A DNA stretch of 64,000 bases from Sulfitobacter dubius (GCF_900113435.1 NZ_FOPG01000001.1:62001-126000), one strand, 5' to 3'; positions 1-11,228 are shown, counted from the stretch's first letter. Notes: generated from the letters alone by a model not told the origin. Made by a program: numbers and translations.

Positions 1-1
1 C

Positions 2-523
2 ATGGCCGGGATGCGCCTGCCGATCGAGAGCCATGTGTTGCAGGCTTTCGTCTCCGAAGGGCTAAAGCCCGTGATCGACCATGTGGTGAGCTTCGGCATG
101 GGGCATTTCTATATCAGCCAGTCGGACAAGGGCGGTTTGGTCTTTGGCGGCGATCTGGATTTCTACGCCTCCTACGCGCAGCGCGGCAATCTGCCGATGA
201 TGGAACATGTGATGGAGGCCGGGATGACCCTTATGCCGATGATCGGCAAGGCCCGCGTGCTGCGCTCTTGGGGTGGGATCATGGACATGACGCCGGACGG
301 CAGTCCGATCATCGACAAGACCGAGACCGAGGGTTTGTTCGTCGACTGCGGCTGGTGCTACGGCGGCTTCAAGGCGGTGCCGGCCTCGGGCTTTGCGCTG
401 GCGCATCTGATGGCGACGGGGCAGCATCATGAGACGGCGGCGGGCTTTAGGCTCGACCGTTTCCGCTCGGGCGAAGGTCTGATGGATGAAGAGGCCACCG
501 GGTCTCAGCACAACTTGCATTGA
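2..523 (+). CDS. soxB: Sarcosine oxidase subunit beta, C-terminal part (cut by window edge)
   Basis: Only the last 173 codons are present; the reading frame is open to the left edge, so the gene starts outside the window. The fragment carries the C-terminal FAD-dependent amine oxidase (DAO-type) region, including RSWGGIMDMTPDGSPIID and the closing segment CGWCYGGFKAVPASG. The family protein oxidises sarcosine to glycine, formaldehyde and hydrogen peroxide in the cytoplasm and carries FAD plus a covalent FMN shared with the alpha subunit; the FMN-binding part is not visible here. It is followed 12 bases later by soxD, then soxA and soxG, the standard heterotetramer order, which makes the call secure. 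Confidence 0.95.
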   Translation: MAGMRLPIESHVLQAFVSEGLKPVIDHVVSFGMGHFYISQSDKGGLVFGGDLDFYASYAQRGNLPMMEHVMEAGMTLMPMIGKARVLRSWGGIMDMTPDGSPIIDKTETEGLFVDCGWCYGGFKAVPASGFALAHLMATGQHHETAAGFRLDRFRSGEGLMDEEATGSQHNLH

Positions 524-535
524 GGGAGGGCGACC

Positions 536-808
536 ATGCGGATTGAATGCCCCATCTGCGGCAGCCGAGACCGGCGAGAGTTCTATTATCGCGGCGATGC
601 CATCGCCTTGGCGCGGCCCGCGCCCGACGCCGGGGATGATGTCTGGGACGCCTACCTTCACCTGCGCGACAACCCGGCGGGAGAGACCCGCGACCTGTGG
701 CAGCATGAGGGCGGCTGCGGCGCGTGGCTCGTCGTCACCCGCGATACGGTGACCCATGCGGTACACGCCGTGGAACTGGCATCGGATGTGAAAAGGGCCA
801 TGGCATGA
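536..808 (+). CDS. soxD: Sarcosine oxidase subunit delta
   Basis: A 90-residue protein with the zinc-binding set of the family: C5, C8, H57 and C61. It is the smallest structural subunit of the heterotetrameric oxidase and has no catalytic role of its own. A strong ribosome binding site (GAGGGAGGG) sits just upstream of ATG 536. The stop codon overlaps the soxA start as ATGA, so translation of soxD and soxA is probably coupled. Length and position between soxB and soxA match the family. Confidence 0.96.
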   Translation: MRIECPICGSRDRREFYYRGDAIALARPAPDAGDDVWDAYLHLRDNPAGETRDLWQHEGGCGAWLVVTRDTVTHAVHAVELASDVKRAMA

Positions 809-3741
809 GGATCGCAGGGCGCGGATTGGTCAACCGGGACAAGCCGGTCAGCTTCACCTTCGACGGGCGGCGCTATGATGGCTTTGCGGGCGATACGGTC
901 GCCTCGGCCATGCTGGCGAACGGGCAGCGGCTGATGGGGCGGTCGTTCAAATACCACCGGCCGCGCGGGGTGCTGAGCGCGGGCAGCGAAGAGCCGAACG
1001 CGCTGGTGACCACCGGCGTTGGCCCCGCGTCAGAGCCCAACGTTCGCGCCACCATGCAGGAGATTTACGAAGGGCTGGCGGTGCGCAGCCAGAACGCTTG
1101 GCCGAGCCTCGATCTCGACCTCATGGCGGTGAACGATCTGGCGTCGCCGTTCCTCGGGGCGGGGTTCTACTACAAGACCTTCATGTGGCCGCGCAAATTC
1201 TGGAAGCACGTTTATGAGCCGGTGATCCGCCGTGCCGCGGGGCTCGGGCGATTGAGCGGCGGGCCCAATGCCGACGCCTATGAGAAAGCCTATGCCTTTT
1301 GCGATCTCTTGGTGATCGGCGCAGGCCCGGCGGGCCTGATGGCGGCGCTGGTGGCGGCGCGGGCGGGGGCGGATGTGATTCTCGCCGGCGAAGATGCGCT
1401 GATGGGCGGGCGGCTGAATGCCGAGAACGAGCACGTCGATGGCCAGCCGGGCCATGCATGGGCGGCGGGCGTGGTGGCGGAACTGGCGACGATGGACAAT
1501 GTGCGGCTGATGCCCCGCACGACGGTCACCGGCGTCTATGACGGCGGCATGTTCAGTGCGTTGGAACGGGTCAACCAACACCGCGCGCGGCGGGGCGAAG
1601 GCGCGCCGCTGGAGTGTTTTTGGCGCATCGCGGCCAAGCAATCCATCCTCGCGGCAGGCGCGTTGGAGCGCCCGGTGGCATTCGCCAATAACGACCGCCC
1701 CGGCATCATGACCGCGGGTGCGGTGCGGGCCTATCTCACCCGCTGGGGCGTGGCACCGGGCAAGCAGGTCGCGGTTTTTGGCAACAACGACGACGCGCAC
1801 CGCACCGCGCGCGACCTGGCGGCAGCAGGTGTGCATGTCGCCGCGGTGATCGACAGCCGCGAGGGGGTCAGCATGGAAGGCGCGGATTTCCCGGTACTGC
1901 GCGGTGCCGTGGTCTGCAACGCTTCGGGCCGCAAGGAATTGGAGTCCGTGACCATCCGCACAGCGGGCGGAGAGCACAAGATACAGGCCGACTGTCTGGC
2001 CATGTCGGGCGGTTGGAATCCTTCGTTGCATCTGACCTGCCATCTGGGTGGGCGACCGACGTGGGAGCCCGATATCCACGCCTTTGTCCCGACCCCCGGC
2101 GCGGTGCCGGGGATGCATGTGGCGGGGGCCTGCAACGGAACTTTCTCGACCCACGGCTGCCTTGCGGCGGGTGTAGCAGCGGCAGAGAATGCGCTGGAGG
2201 CCTTGGGCCGCAAGCCAGAGCCCATGGACCTGCCGCAGGCCGATGACGCGCCCTACAATCTCAAGCCCCTCTGGTCAGTGCCGGGCAAGGGCCGCGCGTG
2301 GCTGGATTTCCAGAACGATGTCTGCGTGAAAGACGTGCAGCAGGCGGCGGCAGAGAACTTCCGCTCTGCTGAGCATATGAAGCGCTACACGACCCAAGGC
2401 ATGGCACCCGATCAGGGCAAAAACTCCAACGTAGCGGCGCTGGCAGTTCTGGCCGATGCCACGGGGCGCGGCATCGCCGAGACGGGCACGACCACCTTCC
2501 GCCCGCCCTATACGCCGGTCGCCATCGCGGCCATGGGCGCGGGCGGGCAGGGCAAGGGCTTTGCGCCCGAGCGGCTGACCACCAGCCATGCCGCCAGCCT
2601 TGCCATGGGTGCACCGATGGTCGAGGCGGGGCTGTGGTATCGCCCCAGCTATTTCCCACGCGGGCAGGAACGCAACTGGCGGCAGTCTTGTGACCGAGAG
2701 GTCGGTTTTGTGCGCAAGACGGTTGGGGTCTGCGATGTCTCGACCTTGGGCAAAATCGACATTCAGGGGCCGGATTCGGCCAAGCTGCTCGATCTGGTTT
2801 ATACGAATAAGTTCAGCACCTTGAAGGTCGGCAAAGTGCGCTATGGTTTGATGCTGCGCGAGGATGGTTTCGTCATGGACGATGGCACCTGCGCGCGGTT
2901 GGGGGAGACGCATTACCTGATGACCACCACCACCGGCGCTGCCGGTGAGGTGATGCGCCATCTGGAATTCGTGACGCAATGTCTGCATCCCGAATGGCAA
3001 GTGCATCTGACCTCGGTCACCGAACAATGGGCGCAATTTGCCGTGGCAGGGCCGAAGTCTCGTGAATTGTTGAACGGGCTGCTGGAGCAGCCAATCGACA
3101 ATGACAGCTTTCCCTTCATGGCCTGCGGTAGCGAGCGGCTCGGCGGTGTCGCGGCGCGGCTGTTCCGCATCTCTTTCTCGGGCGAACATGCCTATGAGAT
3201 CACCGTGCCCGCGCGCTATGGCGCGGCGCTGTTCGATCTGCTGGTCGCGCGGGCCGAGGCGCTAGAGGGCGGCGCCTATGGGATGGAGGCGCTCAACGTG
3301 TTGCGGTTGGAAAAGGGCCATATCACACACGCGGAGATCGACGGCCGCGCCACGGCGGGCGACATCGGCATGGAACGGATGGTGTCGGACGCAAAGGACT
3401 GTATTGGCAAAACCATGTCGGAACGTCCCGGCCTGCGCGATCCGGAGCGGGGGCAATTGGTGGGGCTACGGCCCGTAGGCGCGGTGAAACAACTCACTGC
3501 AGGGGCGTTTTTGTTTGAGGCGGGGGCCGAGGCGCGCCGCGAGAATGCGCAGGGGTATACAACCTCTGTCGGCTTTTCGCCGGATATCGGCACCTTTATC
3601 GGGCTGGCCTTTGTCATGCGGGGCCGTCAGCGGCACGGAGAGGTGATGCGCATGGTCGATCATCTGCGCGAAATCGAGGCGGAGGTGGAGATCTGCGCCC
3701 CGGTCTTTGTGGACCCGGAAGGAGGGCGCGCCCGTGGTTGA
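805..3741 (+). CDS. soxA: Sarcosine oxidase subunit alpha
   Basis: 978 residues, the usual length. The N-terminal 100 residues resemble the 2Fe-2S-like (Fer2_4) fold; a dinucleotide-binding domain with the glycine-rich VIGAGPAGLMAA motif starts near residue 170 and binds NAD+. The second half (about residues 590-975) is a GcvT-type folate-binding domain that captures the formaldehyde unit as methylene-tetrahydrofolate. I chose ATG 805 because it overlaps the soxD stop (ATGA) and gives the family N-terminus MRIAGRGLVNRDKPVSF; a longer frame from 724 runs through soxD and is not credible. Its end overlaps the soxG start. Confidence 0.96.
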   Translation: MRIAGRGLVNRDKPVSFTFDGRRYDGFAGDTVASAMLANGQRLMGRSFKYHRPRGVLSAGSEEPNALVTTGVGPASEPNVRATMQEIYEGLAVRSQNAWPSLDLDLMAVNDLASPFLGAGFYYKTFMWPRKFWKHVYEPVIRRAAGLGRLSGGPNADAYEKAYAFCDLLVIGAGPAGLMAALVAARAGADVILAGEDALMGGRLNAENEHVDGQPGHAWAAGVVAELATMDNVRLMPRTTVTGVYDGGMFSALERVNQHRARRGEGAPLECFWRIAAKQSILAAGALERPVAFANNDRPGIMTAGAVRAYLTRWGVAPGKQVAVFGNNDDAHRTARDLAAAGVHVAAVIDSREGVSMEGADFPVLRGAVVCNASGRKELESVTIRTAGGEHKIQADCLAMSGGWNPSLHLTCHLGGRPTWEPDIHAFVPTPGAVPGMHVAGACNGTFSTHGCLAAGVAAAENALEALGRKPEPMDLPQADDAPYNLKPLWSVPGKGRAWLDFQNDVCVKDVQQAAAENFRSAEHMKRYTTQGMAPDQGKNSNVAALAVLADATGRGIAETGTTTFRPPYTPVAIAAMGAGGQGKGFAPERLTTSHAASLAMGAPMVEAGLWYRPSYFPRGQERNWRQSCDREVGFVRKTVGVCDVSTLGKIDIQGPDSAKLLDLVYTNKFSTLKVGKVRYGLMLREDGFVMDDGTCARLGETHYLMTTTTGAAGEVMRHLEFVTQCLHPEWQVHLTSVTEQWAQFAVAGPKSRELLNGLLEQPIDNDSFPFMACGSERLGGVAARLFRISFSGEHAYEITVPARYGAALFDLLVARAEALEGGAYGMEALNVLRLEKGHITHAEIDGRATAGDIGMERMVSDAKDCIGKTMSERPGLRDPERGQLVGLRPVGAVKQLTAGAFLFEAGAEARRENAQGYTTSVGFSPDIGTFIGLAFVMRGRQRHGEVMRMVDHLREIEAEVEICAPVFVDPEGGRARG

Positions 3742-4270
3742 ATTGAAAGCGCAAACGCCGTTCGGCGAGCTGCTCCCGCTGCACATCGGTGACATGACGG
3801 TGGCGGCCCGTGATCTGGGCCAGTTGACCGTGCTGGGCGTGTTTGATCGGGCGGGCCTCTCCAAAGCGCTTGAGGCGGCCCATGGGGTTGCACTGCCAGA
3901 GCCACTTCAGAGCACCGCTGAGGGCGATGCCCAATGCCTGTGGTTTGGCCGGGAAGAGGCGCTGCTTGTCGGGCCTACGCCGGATGAGGCCCTTGCGAAA
4001 CATGCAGCCCTTGTCGATGTCTCGGACGGATGGGCGGTGGCGGAGTTGCAGGGACCGGGGGCCGAAGACGTCTTGGCGCGTTTGGCCCCGGTGGACCTGC
4101 GCGACAGCGTCTTCGAACCCGGCGATATTCTGCGCAGCCAATTGCGCGACATGCCCGCCTCGATCACCCGCACTGAGACCGGGTTTCTGCTGCTGGTCTA
4201 TCGGTCCATGGCCGCCACTTTGGTGCAGGAATTGCGCCGCGCTATGGAAGCGGTGGCATCGCGGCGCTAG
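3734..4270 (+). CDS. soxG: Sarcosine oxidase subunit gamma
   Basis: 178 residues, last gene of the soxBDAG operon. The gamma subunit is GcvT-like and packs against the folate domain of the alpha subunit. The start is GTG 3734, placed inside the last codons of soxA (8-base overlap) and 6 bases after the very strong site GGAAGGAGGG. An ATG further upstream at 3707 would lie before this ribosome site and is less likely. The downstream gene is 51 bases away and unrelated. Confidence 0.93.
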   Translation: MVELKAQTPFGELLPLHIGDMTVAARDLGQLTVLGVFDRAGLSKALEAAHGVALPEPLQSTAEGDAQCLWFGREEALLVGPTPDEALAKHAALVDVSDGWAVAELQGPGAEDVLARLAPVDLRDSVFEPGDILRSQLRDMPASITRTETGFLLLVYRSMAATLVQELRRAMEAVASRR

Positions 4271-4321
4271 GTTGTCCGGCGGGGGCCCGAATCCCCGTTT
4301 GGCAAACAACGGAGCATAGAC

Positions 4322-4630
4322 ATGAACAGAACGATTTTCGCCGCATTGGCCGCGATGAGCATGGCGGTCTCGGGCCCGGCGCTGGCGGCCTCGAAAAAAG
4401 AAGACAGCTGTATGCATCAGGCCGCCGTGGTCGCCGCCGTGCAGCAGGCGCGGCTTGACCGGGTGAAGGAACGCGAAGTGCCCGCCGCCGTGAAGGCCCA
4501 AGCGACATGGCCCGAAAGCTTTAACACCGCGATCCCGCTGGTGACCCCTTGGGTTTATGAGATGAAAATGCGCGATGTGAAAAACAACGATCTTTCCGCT
4601 GCATGGAAAGAAATGTGCCTCGCGCAGTAA
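4322..4630 (+). CDS. Small secreted protein of unknown function
   Basis: 102 residues with a clear Sec signal peptide (about residues 1-22, ending ALA-A), preceded by GGAG 9 bases upstream. The mature part is about 80 residues, charged, alpha-helical in character, and has two cysteines (in SCMHQAA near its start and in KEMCLAQ at the end) that could form a disulfide. It is likely periplasmic. I recognise no domain. It stands between soxG and dnaG and is followed by a 14-bp hairpin that may end its transcript. Confidence 0.75.
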   Translation: MNRTIFAALAAMSMAVSGPALAASKKEDSCMHQAAVVAAVQQARLDRVKEREVPAAVKAQATWPESFNTAIPLVTPWVYEMKMRDVKNNDLSAAWKEMCLAQ

Positions 4631-4640
4631 GCTAACAAAC

Positions 4641-4673
4641 TCCATGCTGGGCAGGGGCGCTGCCCGGCATGGA
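4641..4673. repeat. 14-bp inverted repeat (hairpin) upstream of dnaG
   Basis: Positions 4641-4654 and 4660-4673 form a 14-base-pair stem with one G-T wobble (T4648 with G4666) and a 5-base loop GGGCG. It lies 10 bases after the stop of the small secreted gene. There is no clear T-run on the plus side, so it may be a weak terminator, an mRNA stabilising end or a processing site. Confidence 0.7.
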
Positions 4674-4744
4674 GGGGCACTTTGCTGCCCGTGGCTGACC
4701 TGCCTCCTCTGGACTCTGATCCGCCCCGCCCGGTATATGAAGTC

Positions 4745-6739
4745 ATGAGCCTGCCCCCTGGATTTTTGGAAGAACTGCGTGACCGCGCCAGCCTGTCTCA
4801 GGTGGTGGGGCGTAAGGTCATATGGGACAACCGAAAGTCCAATCAGGGCAAAGGCGACATGTGGGCGCCGTGCCCCTTCCATCAGGAAAAATCCGCCAGC
4901 TTTCACGTCGATGACCGCAAAGGGTTCTACTACTGCTTTGGTTGCCACGCGAAGGGGGATGCGATCTCTTTCGTGCGCGAGACCGAGAATGTGAGCTTTA
5001 TGGAGGCGGTGGAGATCATCGCCCGCGAAGTCGGCATGCCGGTGCCCAAGCAAGACCCCCGTGCGCAGGCCAAGGCCGACAAGCGTACCCAACTGGCCGA
5101 GGTGATGGAGCAAGCGGTGCAGTGGTTCCGCCTGCAATTGCGCACCGGGGCTGCGGGGGCGGCGCGGGACTATCTGGCCAAGCGCGGCCTCTCGGAACAG
5201 GCGCAGGCGCATTGGGAGATTGGCTTTGCGCCGAACAGTTGGCAGGGGCTTTGGGATGCGCTCAAATCCAAGGGCGTCGCGGATGAGTTGATCCTTGCTG
5301 CGGGGCTGGCGAAACCCTCGTCCAAGGGCGGCAAGCCCTATGACACTTTCCGCGGGCGCATCATGTTCCCGATCCGCGATGCGCGGGGGCGGGCGATCGC
5401 TTTTGGCGGTCGCGCGATGGACCCGGAGGATAAGGCGAAATACCTCAACTCGCCTGAGACCGAACTCTTCGACAAGGGCCGCAGCCTTTACAACGTGAAA
5501 GACGCCCGCGCCGCCGCCGGTCGGGGTCAGCCGCTGATCGTCGCCGAAGGCTATATGGATGTGATTGCCCTGCACGGGGCGGGGTTTGAAGGCGCCGTGG
5601 CCCCGCTTGGCACCGCGATTACCGAAAACCAGTTGCAGATGCTCTGGCGGATCGCGCCCGAGCCGATTATCACGCTGGACGGCGATGCGGCGGGCCAGCG
5701 CGCGGCGCTTCGATTGATCGATCTGGCCCTGCCGCTGTTGGAGGCCGGGCAAAGCCTGCGTTTCGCGGTGATGCCCGAGGGGCAGGATCCCGACGATCTG
5801 CTGCGCGCGCAGGGGGCGGGGGCCTTGCAAAAACTCTTGGACAACGCCCTACCCATGGTGCGCCTGCTGTGGCAGCGCGAGACCGAGGGCAAGGTTTTCG
5901 ACAGCCCCGAACGCAAGGCCGCGCTGGACAAAAGCCTGCGCGAAAAGATCAAGCTGATCCGCGACCCGTCGATCCGCAGCCACTACGGGCAAGAGATCAA
6001 AGACCTGCGGTGGGACCTGTTTCGCCCGCAAAAGAAACGCCCTGATTTCCGTCCCGTCGGGGGCAAAGGGCCGGGCAAGGGCAAAGGCGGCAAGGGCAGC
6101 CCATGGGGTGCCCCGCTGGCCCCATTGGCCAGCACCAAAGCCTCGGCCCTCGTGGCGATGAGCGATGAGCAGGTGGGCATGCATCTGCGCGAGGCGGTAA
6201 TCCTCGTCGCCCTCGTGGACTGCCCTCAGATGATCGAAACCTTCGAGACCGGGTTGGAGGGGATGGGCTGCGCGGACCCCGACCATGCGCGGCTGCGCGA
6301 CCTGCTGCTGCGCTTTGGCCATGCCGGTGAAGATGTGCTGCGCGAAGAGATTTCCTATTCCCTCGGCTGGGAGACACTTGAAAACATGAAGGGGCAACGC
6401 CACGTTGCGATCACGCCCTGCATCCGCAATCCCGGCAATGTCGAAATGACCCGGCTGACCGTGGCGGAGGAACTGGCCAAACTGGACGCTGCCCGCGGGC
6501 TGAACGAGGAAATTGCAGAAGCCGTAGAAGACCTAAGCGGCCCGGCAGACGAGGGGGTCACTTGGCGTCTGAGCGAAGCAGCCCGCGCCGCCGACATGGC
6601 CCGGCGCAGCGCACAAGAAGACAACAACGGTGAATTTGACGTTGGCGACAACGGCATGACCATGGACCGCGATGAGCGCAGTGCACTGGATGCGCTGCTC
6701 GGAACGATTAAATATGAGAAGTCGAAGGGTCGCGGATGA
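4745..6739 (+). CDS. dnaG: DNA primase
   Basis: 664 residues. It makes the RNA primers for DNA replication together with the DnaB helicase. The N-terminal CHC2 zinc finger is intact (C43, H46, C64, C67). The TOPRIM catalytic core follows, with the glutamate in VAEGYMDVIAL and the acidic motif DGDAAG that binds metal. The last 150 residues are the divergent DnaB-interaction region after a Gly/Lys-rich linker (GKGPGKGKGGKG, about residues 440-452). I prefer ATG 4745 (MSLPPGFLEELRDRA), the family start; a TTG at 4682 would add 21 residues without support. rpoD follows 136 bases later, the common dnaG-rpoD pair. Confidence 0.96.
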   Translation: MSLPPGFLEELRDRASLSQVVGRKVIWDNRKSNQGKGDMWAPCPFHQEKSASFHVDDRKGFYYCFGCHAKGDAISFVRETENVSFMEAVEIIAREVGMPVPKQDPRAQAKADKRTQLAEVMEQAVQWFRLQLRTGAAGAARDYLAKRGLSEQAQAHWEIGFAPNSWQGLWDALKSKGVADELILAAGLAKPSSKGGKPYDTFRGRIMFPIRDARGRAIAFGGRAMDPEDKAKYLNSPETELFDKGRSLYNVKDARAAAGRGQPLIVAEGYMDVIALHGAGFEGAVAPLGTAITENQLQMLWRIAPEPIITLDGDAAGQRAALRLIDLALPLLEAGQSLRFAVMPEGQDPDDLLRAQGAGALQKLLDNALPMVRLLWQRETEGKVFDSPERKAALDKSLREKIKLIRDPSIRSHYGQEIKDLRWDLFRPQKKRPDFRPVGGKGPGKGKGGKGSPWGAPLAPLASTKASALVAMSDEQVGMHLREAVILVALVDCPQMIETFETGLEGMGCADPDHARLRDLLLRFGHAGEDVLREEISYSLGWETLENMKGQRHVAITPCIRNPGNVEMTRLTVAEELAKLDAARGLNEEIAEAVEDLSGPADEGVTWRLSEAARAADMARRSAQEDNNGEFDVGDNGMTMDRDERSALDALLGTIKYEKSKGRG

Positions 6740-6816
6740 GGCATCAGCGTGGCCCATTTGCAGGACTTTTTGAAAATGCTGGGCAACGGGTTTAAGAATC
6801 ACCAATAACCCCGCAT

Positions 6817-6834
6817 GATTCGGAAAACCGAATC
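6817..6834. repeat. Perfect 7-bp hairpin upstream of rpoD
   Basis: GATTCGG-AAAA-CCGAATC lies about 40 bases before the rpoD start. No T-run follows. It could be a weak dnaG terminator or part of the rpoD leader or promoter region; its role is unknown. Confidence 0.5.
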
Positions 6835-6875
6835 GTCTGCGGATGATTCGCGCTGACGCGCTGAAGGAGCATGAG

Positions 6876-8858
<1,983 letters not shown>

Positions 8859-8864
8859 GACAAC

Positions 8865-8894
8865 GCGCGGCCCCAGTGGCCGCGCATTCTTTTG
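8865..8894 (+). terminator. Rho-independent terminator of rpoD
   Basis: GCGCGGCC (8865-8872), loop CCAGT, GGCCGCGC (8878-8885) gives a perfect 8-bp GC stem, followed by a T-rich tail (ATTCTTTTG). It starts 7 bases after the rpoD stop codon. Confidence 0.9.
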
Positions 8895-8962
8895 TTGGGT
8901 GGTCTTTGACCTGCTCCGCGAGACGCTTACATCTAGGGGATACCGTCGAAAGGATCCCTCCG

Positions 8963-9370
8963 ATGCGCAAAATCGCTCTCACGCTTATATGTCTGCTACC
9001 GCTGCAAGCCGCCGCGCAGGCTTACCGTGCCGAGAACTGGCTGACTGTCGTGCCGCTTACGTCGCGCGACTTTGAGGTGATCGAAGACCGCGGCGCAGGC
9101 GCGCGGCAACTATGGTGCGCAGCAGCGGATTTTGCAGAGAACGTCCTTGGTCTGCCAAAGGACGAACGGCTTTTCATTAAAACTCCGCGTGGCCCTTCGG
9201 TAAGTGGTGTGGGCCGTATCGGTGTCGTTTTTACCACCGACCCAGAGCGGGTGAGCGGCGACACGGGGCAATCCTATTCCGTCACCGTGCGCCGCGCCGG
9301 GGAGAACTTGCCAAGCCACCACGCGCGGCAGTTCTGCCTAGACCGGCTGATTGAGCTAGAGGATTTCTGA
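8963..9370 (+). CDS. Secreted protein of unknown function
   Basis: 135 residues with a signal peptide of about 19 residues (MRKIALTLICLLPLQAAAQA). The mature part has two cysteines (in LWCAAADF and RQFCLDRL) and a central Ser/Thr-rich strand region. Small proteins of this type are common in Rhodobacteraceae, but I know no function. ATG 8963 begins the signal peptide; the same frame is open further upstream to 8876 but that would run through the rpoD terminator. It is a single gene between rpoD and another secreted protein. Confidence 0.75.
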   Translation: MRKIALTLICLLPLQAAAQAYRAENWLTVVPLTSRDFEVIEDRGAGARQLWCAAADFAENVLGLPKDERLFIKTPRGPSVSGVGRIGVVFTTDPERVSGDTGQSYSVTVRRAGENLPSHHARQFCLDRLIELEDF

Positions 9371-9450
9371 GAGGGAGCTGCCCTTTTGGCCGTTGTCACC
9401 GCCACGGGTTCGGGCCTAACCTGCGGGCAAATCAGCAGCGGATTGATCTT

Positions 9451-9930
9451 ATGCGCCTATTCTATGCCACTGCCATATGCGCCGTTACGGCCAGCCAAGC
9501 GCTGGCCCTTTGCGCGCCTGAAAGTACCATTGTCCTAAGTTGTACAACCAACGGCGGGACAGATCATCTGGATGTATGCATCAGCGGGGATAGCGTCACT
9601 TATCGCTACGGTCCCGAAAGTGCGCCGGACCTCACACTGACGACGACAGTGGCGCGGCTAGAACACCAACCATGGCCGGGTATCGGCCGCGCGATTTGGG
9701 AGGCGGCGACCTTTCGCAATGGTGCGTTTTCTTATGAGGTCTACAGTTCCTACGACAAATTCGATCAGATCAGCGATGGCGGCGTGACAGTCTATCAGCA
9801 AGACAATGAAGTTGCCTCTCTCGCCTGCGATGCGGGCTCAGTGAAATTGGGGCTTTTTGCGGTCGGCGATGCGAAAGAGGCGGCGGGCCAATGCTGGGAT
9901 CCTGAGGCACAGATTTGGGGGCAGTGCTAA
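9451..9930 (+). CDS. Secreted cysteine-containing protein of unknown function
   Basis: 159 residues. A signal peptide ends near residue 19 (SQALA). The mature protein has several cysteines (in LCAPES, LSCTT, DVCISG, LACDAG, GQCWDP and at the C-terminus), suggesting disulfides in the periplasm. No conserved domain is recognised. It ends 3 bases before the YjbQ gene, so the two are probably co-transcribed. Confidence 0.72.
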   Translation: MRLFYATAICAVTASQALALCAPESTIVLSCTTNGGTDHLDVCISGDSVTYRYGPESAPDLTLTTTVARLEHQPWPGIGRAIWEAATFRNGAFSYEVYSSYDKFDQISDGGVTVYQQDNEVASLACDAGSVKLGLFAVGDAKEAAGQCWDPEAQIWGQC

Positions 9931-9933
9931 CGC

Positions 9934-10350
9934 ATGCAGACGGATTTTTCTATCCAAACGCGCGGTCAGGCGCTTTATGAGTTTACCGATGACGTTGGCC
10001 GCTGGCTTGCAGGACAGGGGGATGGGTTGTTGACGCTGCTGGTGCGCCACACTTCCGCATCGCTACTGATACAGGAAAACGCCGATCCGGACGTGCAGCG
10101 CGATTTGCTGGCGTATTTCGCTCGACTTGTGCCGCCGACCAGTGATCCTCAGATGTCCTATTTGACCCATGTTTTGGAGGGGCCAGACGACATGCCCGCA
10201 CATATTAAATCCGCCATGCTGCCGGTCAGTCTTAGCATTCCGGTCATGCACGGGCGCATGATGTTGGGCACTTGGCAGGGCATTTACCTCTTTGAGCACC
10301 GCGACGCGCCGCATCAACGGCAGGTCGCGGCGCATTTTCGGCCTGACTAA
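9934..10350 (+). CDS. YjbQ family protein (UPF0047)
   Basis: 138 residues covering the whole YjbQ fold. Typical motifs are present: LLVRHTSASLLIQENADP near residue 35, a histidine after MSYLTH, and the C-terminal GTWQGIYLFEHRD. Family members have been reported to have weak thiamine-phosphate-synthase-like activity, but the physiological role is unsettled. It starts 3 bases after the preceding secreted-protein gene. Convergent with the SDR gene, whose end is 20 bases away. Confidence 0.88.
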   Translation: MQTDFSIQTRGQALYEFTDDVGRWLAGQGDGLLTLLVRHTSASLLIQENADPDVQRDLLAYFARLVPPTSDPQMSYLTHVLEGPDDMPAHIKSAMLPVSLSIPVMHGRMMLGTWQGIYLFEHRDAPHQRQVAAHFRPD

Positions 10351-10370
10351 CCGCCAGGCCGGTGCGTGCG

Positions 10371-11042
10371 TTAATCCGTGGGCATCAGATGGATTTCGCG
10401 GATCGATGCGCGCGCGGGGGCCTCTAACGCGTGCATGACCGCTGCAGCCACGTCTTCGGGGTGCAGCTTTTCCGGCTTGGCCTCGTCAAAGAACGCGGTA
10501 TCGACCATGCCGGGGGACACAACCATGCAGCGCCCGCCCCATTCGGCCATCTCTTCGGCCAGATTGCCTGCGAAGCCGTGGATGAACCATTTGGTGGCGC
10601 CGTAGATCGACCCTTGAATATGCACACGCCCGGCGGCGGAGCCGGTGACGACATATTGCCCCGTAGACTTGCGCAGATGTGGCATGGCGGCATGGGCGGT
10701 ATAGAGGGCGCCCATGATATTGAGGTCGACCATTGCCTTCCAATCCTGCGGATCGCCGTTCTCTGTGCCCGCAGGGCTGGTGCCGCGCCCGGCATTGGCA
10801 AAGGCGGCATCGACCCCGCCAAAGTGATCGGTCAGCTTGTCGAGCGCCTGTTTCTGCGCGTCGTAGTCCGTGGCATCGCCCACAAGCACCAGCGCTTGAT
10901 CGCCAATCTCGGCGGCAAGGTCTTTCAACCTGTCTTCGCTGCGGGCGAAAAGGCCGATGTTCCAACCTGCTTTGGCGGCGGCACGGGCAGTGGCTGCGCC
11001 GATCCCGCTGGAGGCGCCGGTGAGGAAAAGTGTCTTGGTCAT
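10371..11042 (-). CDS. Short-chain dehydrogenase/reductase (SDR)
   Basis: 223 residues, a classical SDR length. The cofactor motif TGASSGIG is at residues 8-15, the NAG motif in ANAGRG near residue 84, and the catalytic Ser and YxxxK in SAAGRVHIQGSIYGATKW. Arg33 after LFA favours NADP(H). The substrate is not predictable; the closest type is the YdfG-like group acting on short hydroxy acids. The start has GGAG 7 bases upstream. It is divergent from nrdR. Confidence 0.88.
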   Translation of the reverse strand: MTKTLFLTGASSGIGAATARAAAKAGWNIGLFARSEDRLKDLAAEIGDQALVLVGDATDYDAQKQALDKLTDHFGGVDAAFANAGRGTSPAGTENGDPQDWKAMVDLNIMGALYTAHAAMPHLRKSTGQYVVTGSAAGRVHIQGSIYGATKWFIHGFAGNLAEEMAEWGGRCMVVSPGMVDTAFFDEAKPEKLHPEDVAAAVMHALEAPARASIREIHLMPTD

Positions 11043-11228
11043 GAAGTGCTCCGTTTATACTCTTCACAGATCAACGCGGGGGCAGAGCGTTGGGTCCATG
11101 ACACATTTTTGAACGCAACATCTAGCTGTGGAAATCTTCTCTACCCAAAACCCTGCGGCTCCCCTATAAGTTTTGACAAGAGGGCCGCGCGCCCCACAAG
11201 TGAGGCAGGATGAAGAGGGGGACGGCCC

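Noticed and set aside
724..804. N-terminal extension of soxA starting at 724
   Set aside because: It overlaps soxD in another frame, has no ribosome site and gives no family similarity; ATG 805 overlaps the soxD stop as ATGA and starts with the family N-terminus.
3614..5830. 738-codon minus-strand frame opposite soxG and dnaG
   Set aside because: It runs antisense to secure genes with correct motifs; long shadow frames are common in GC-rich DNA.
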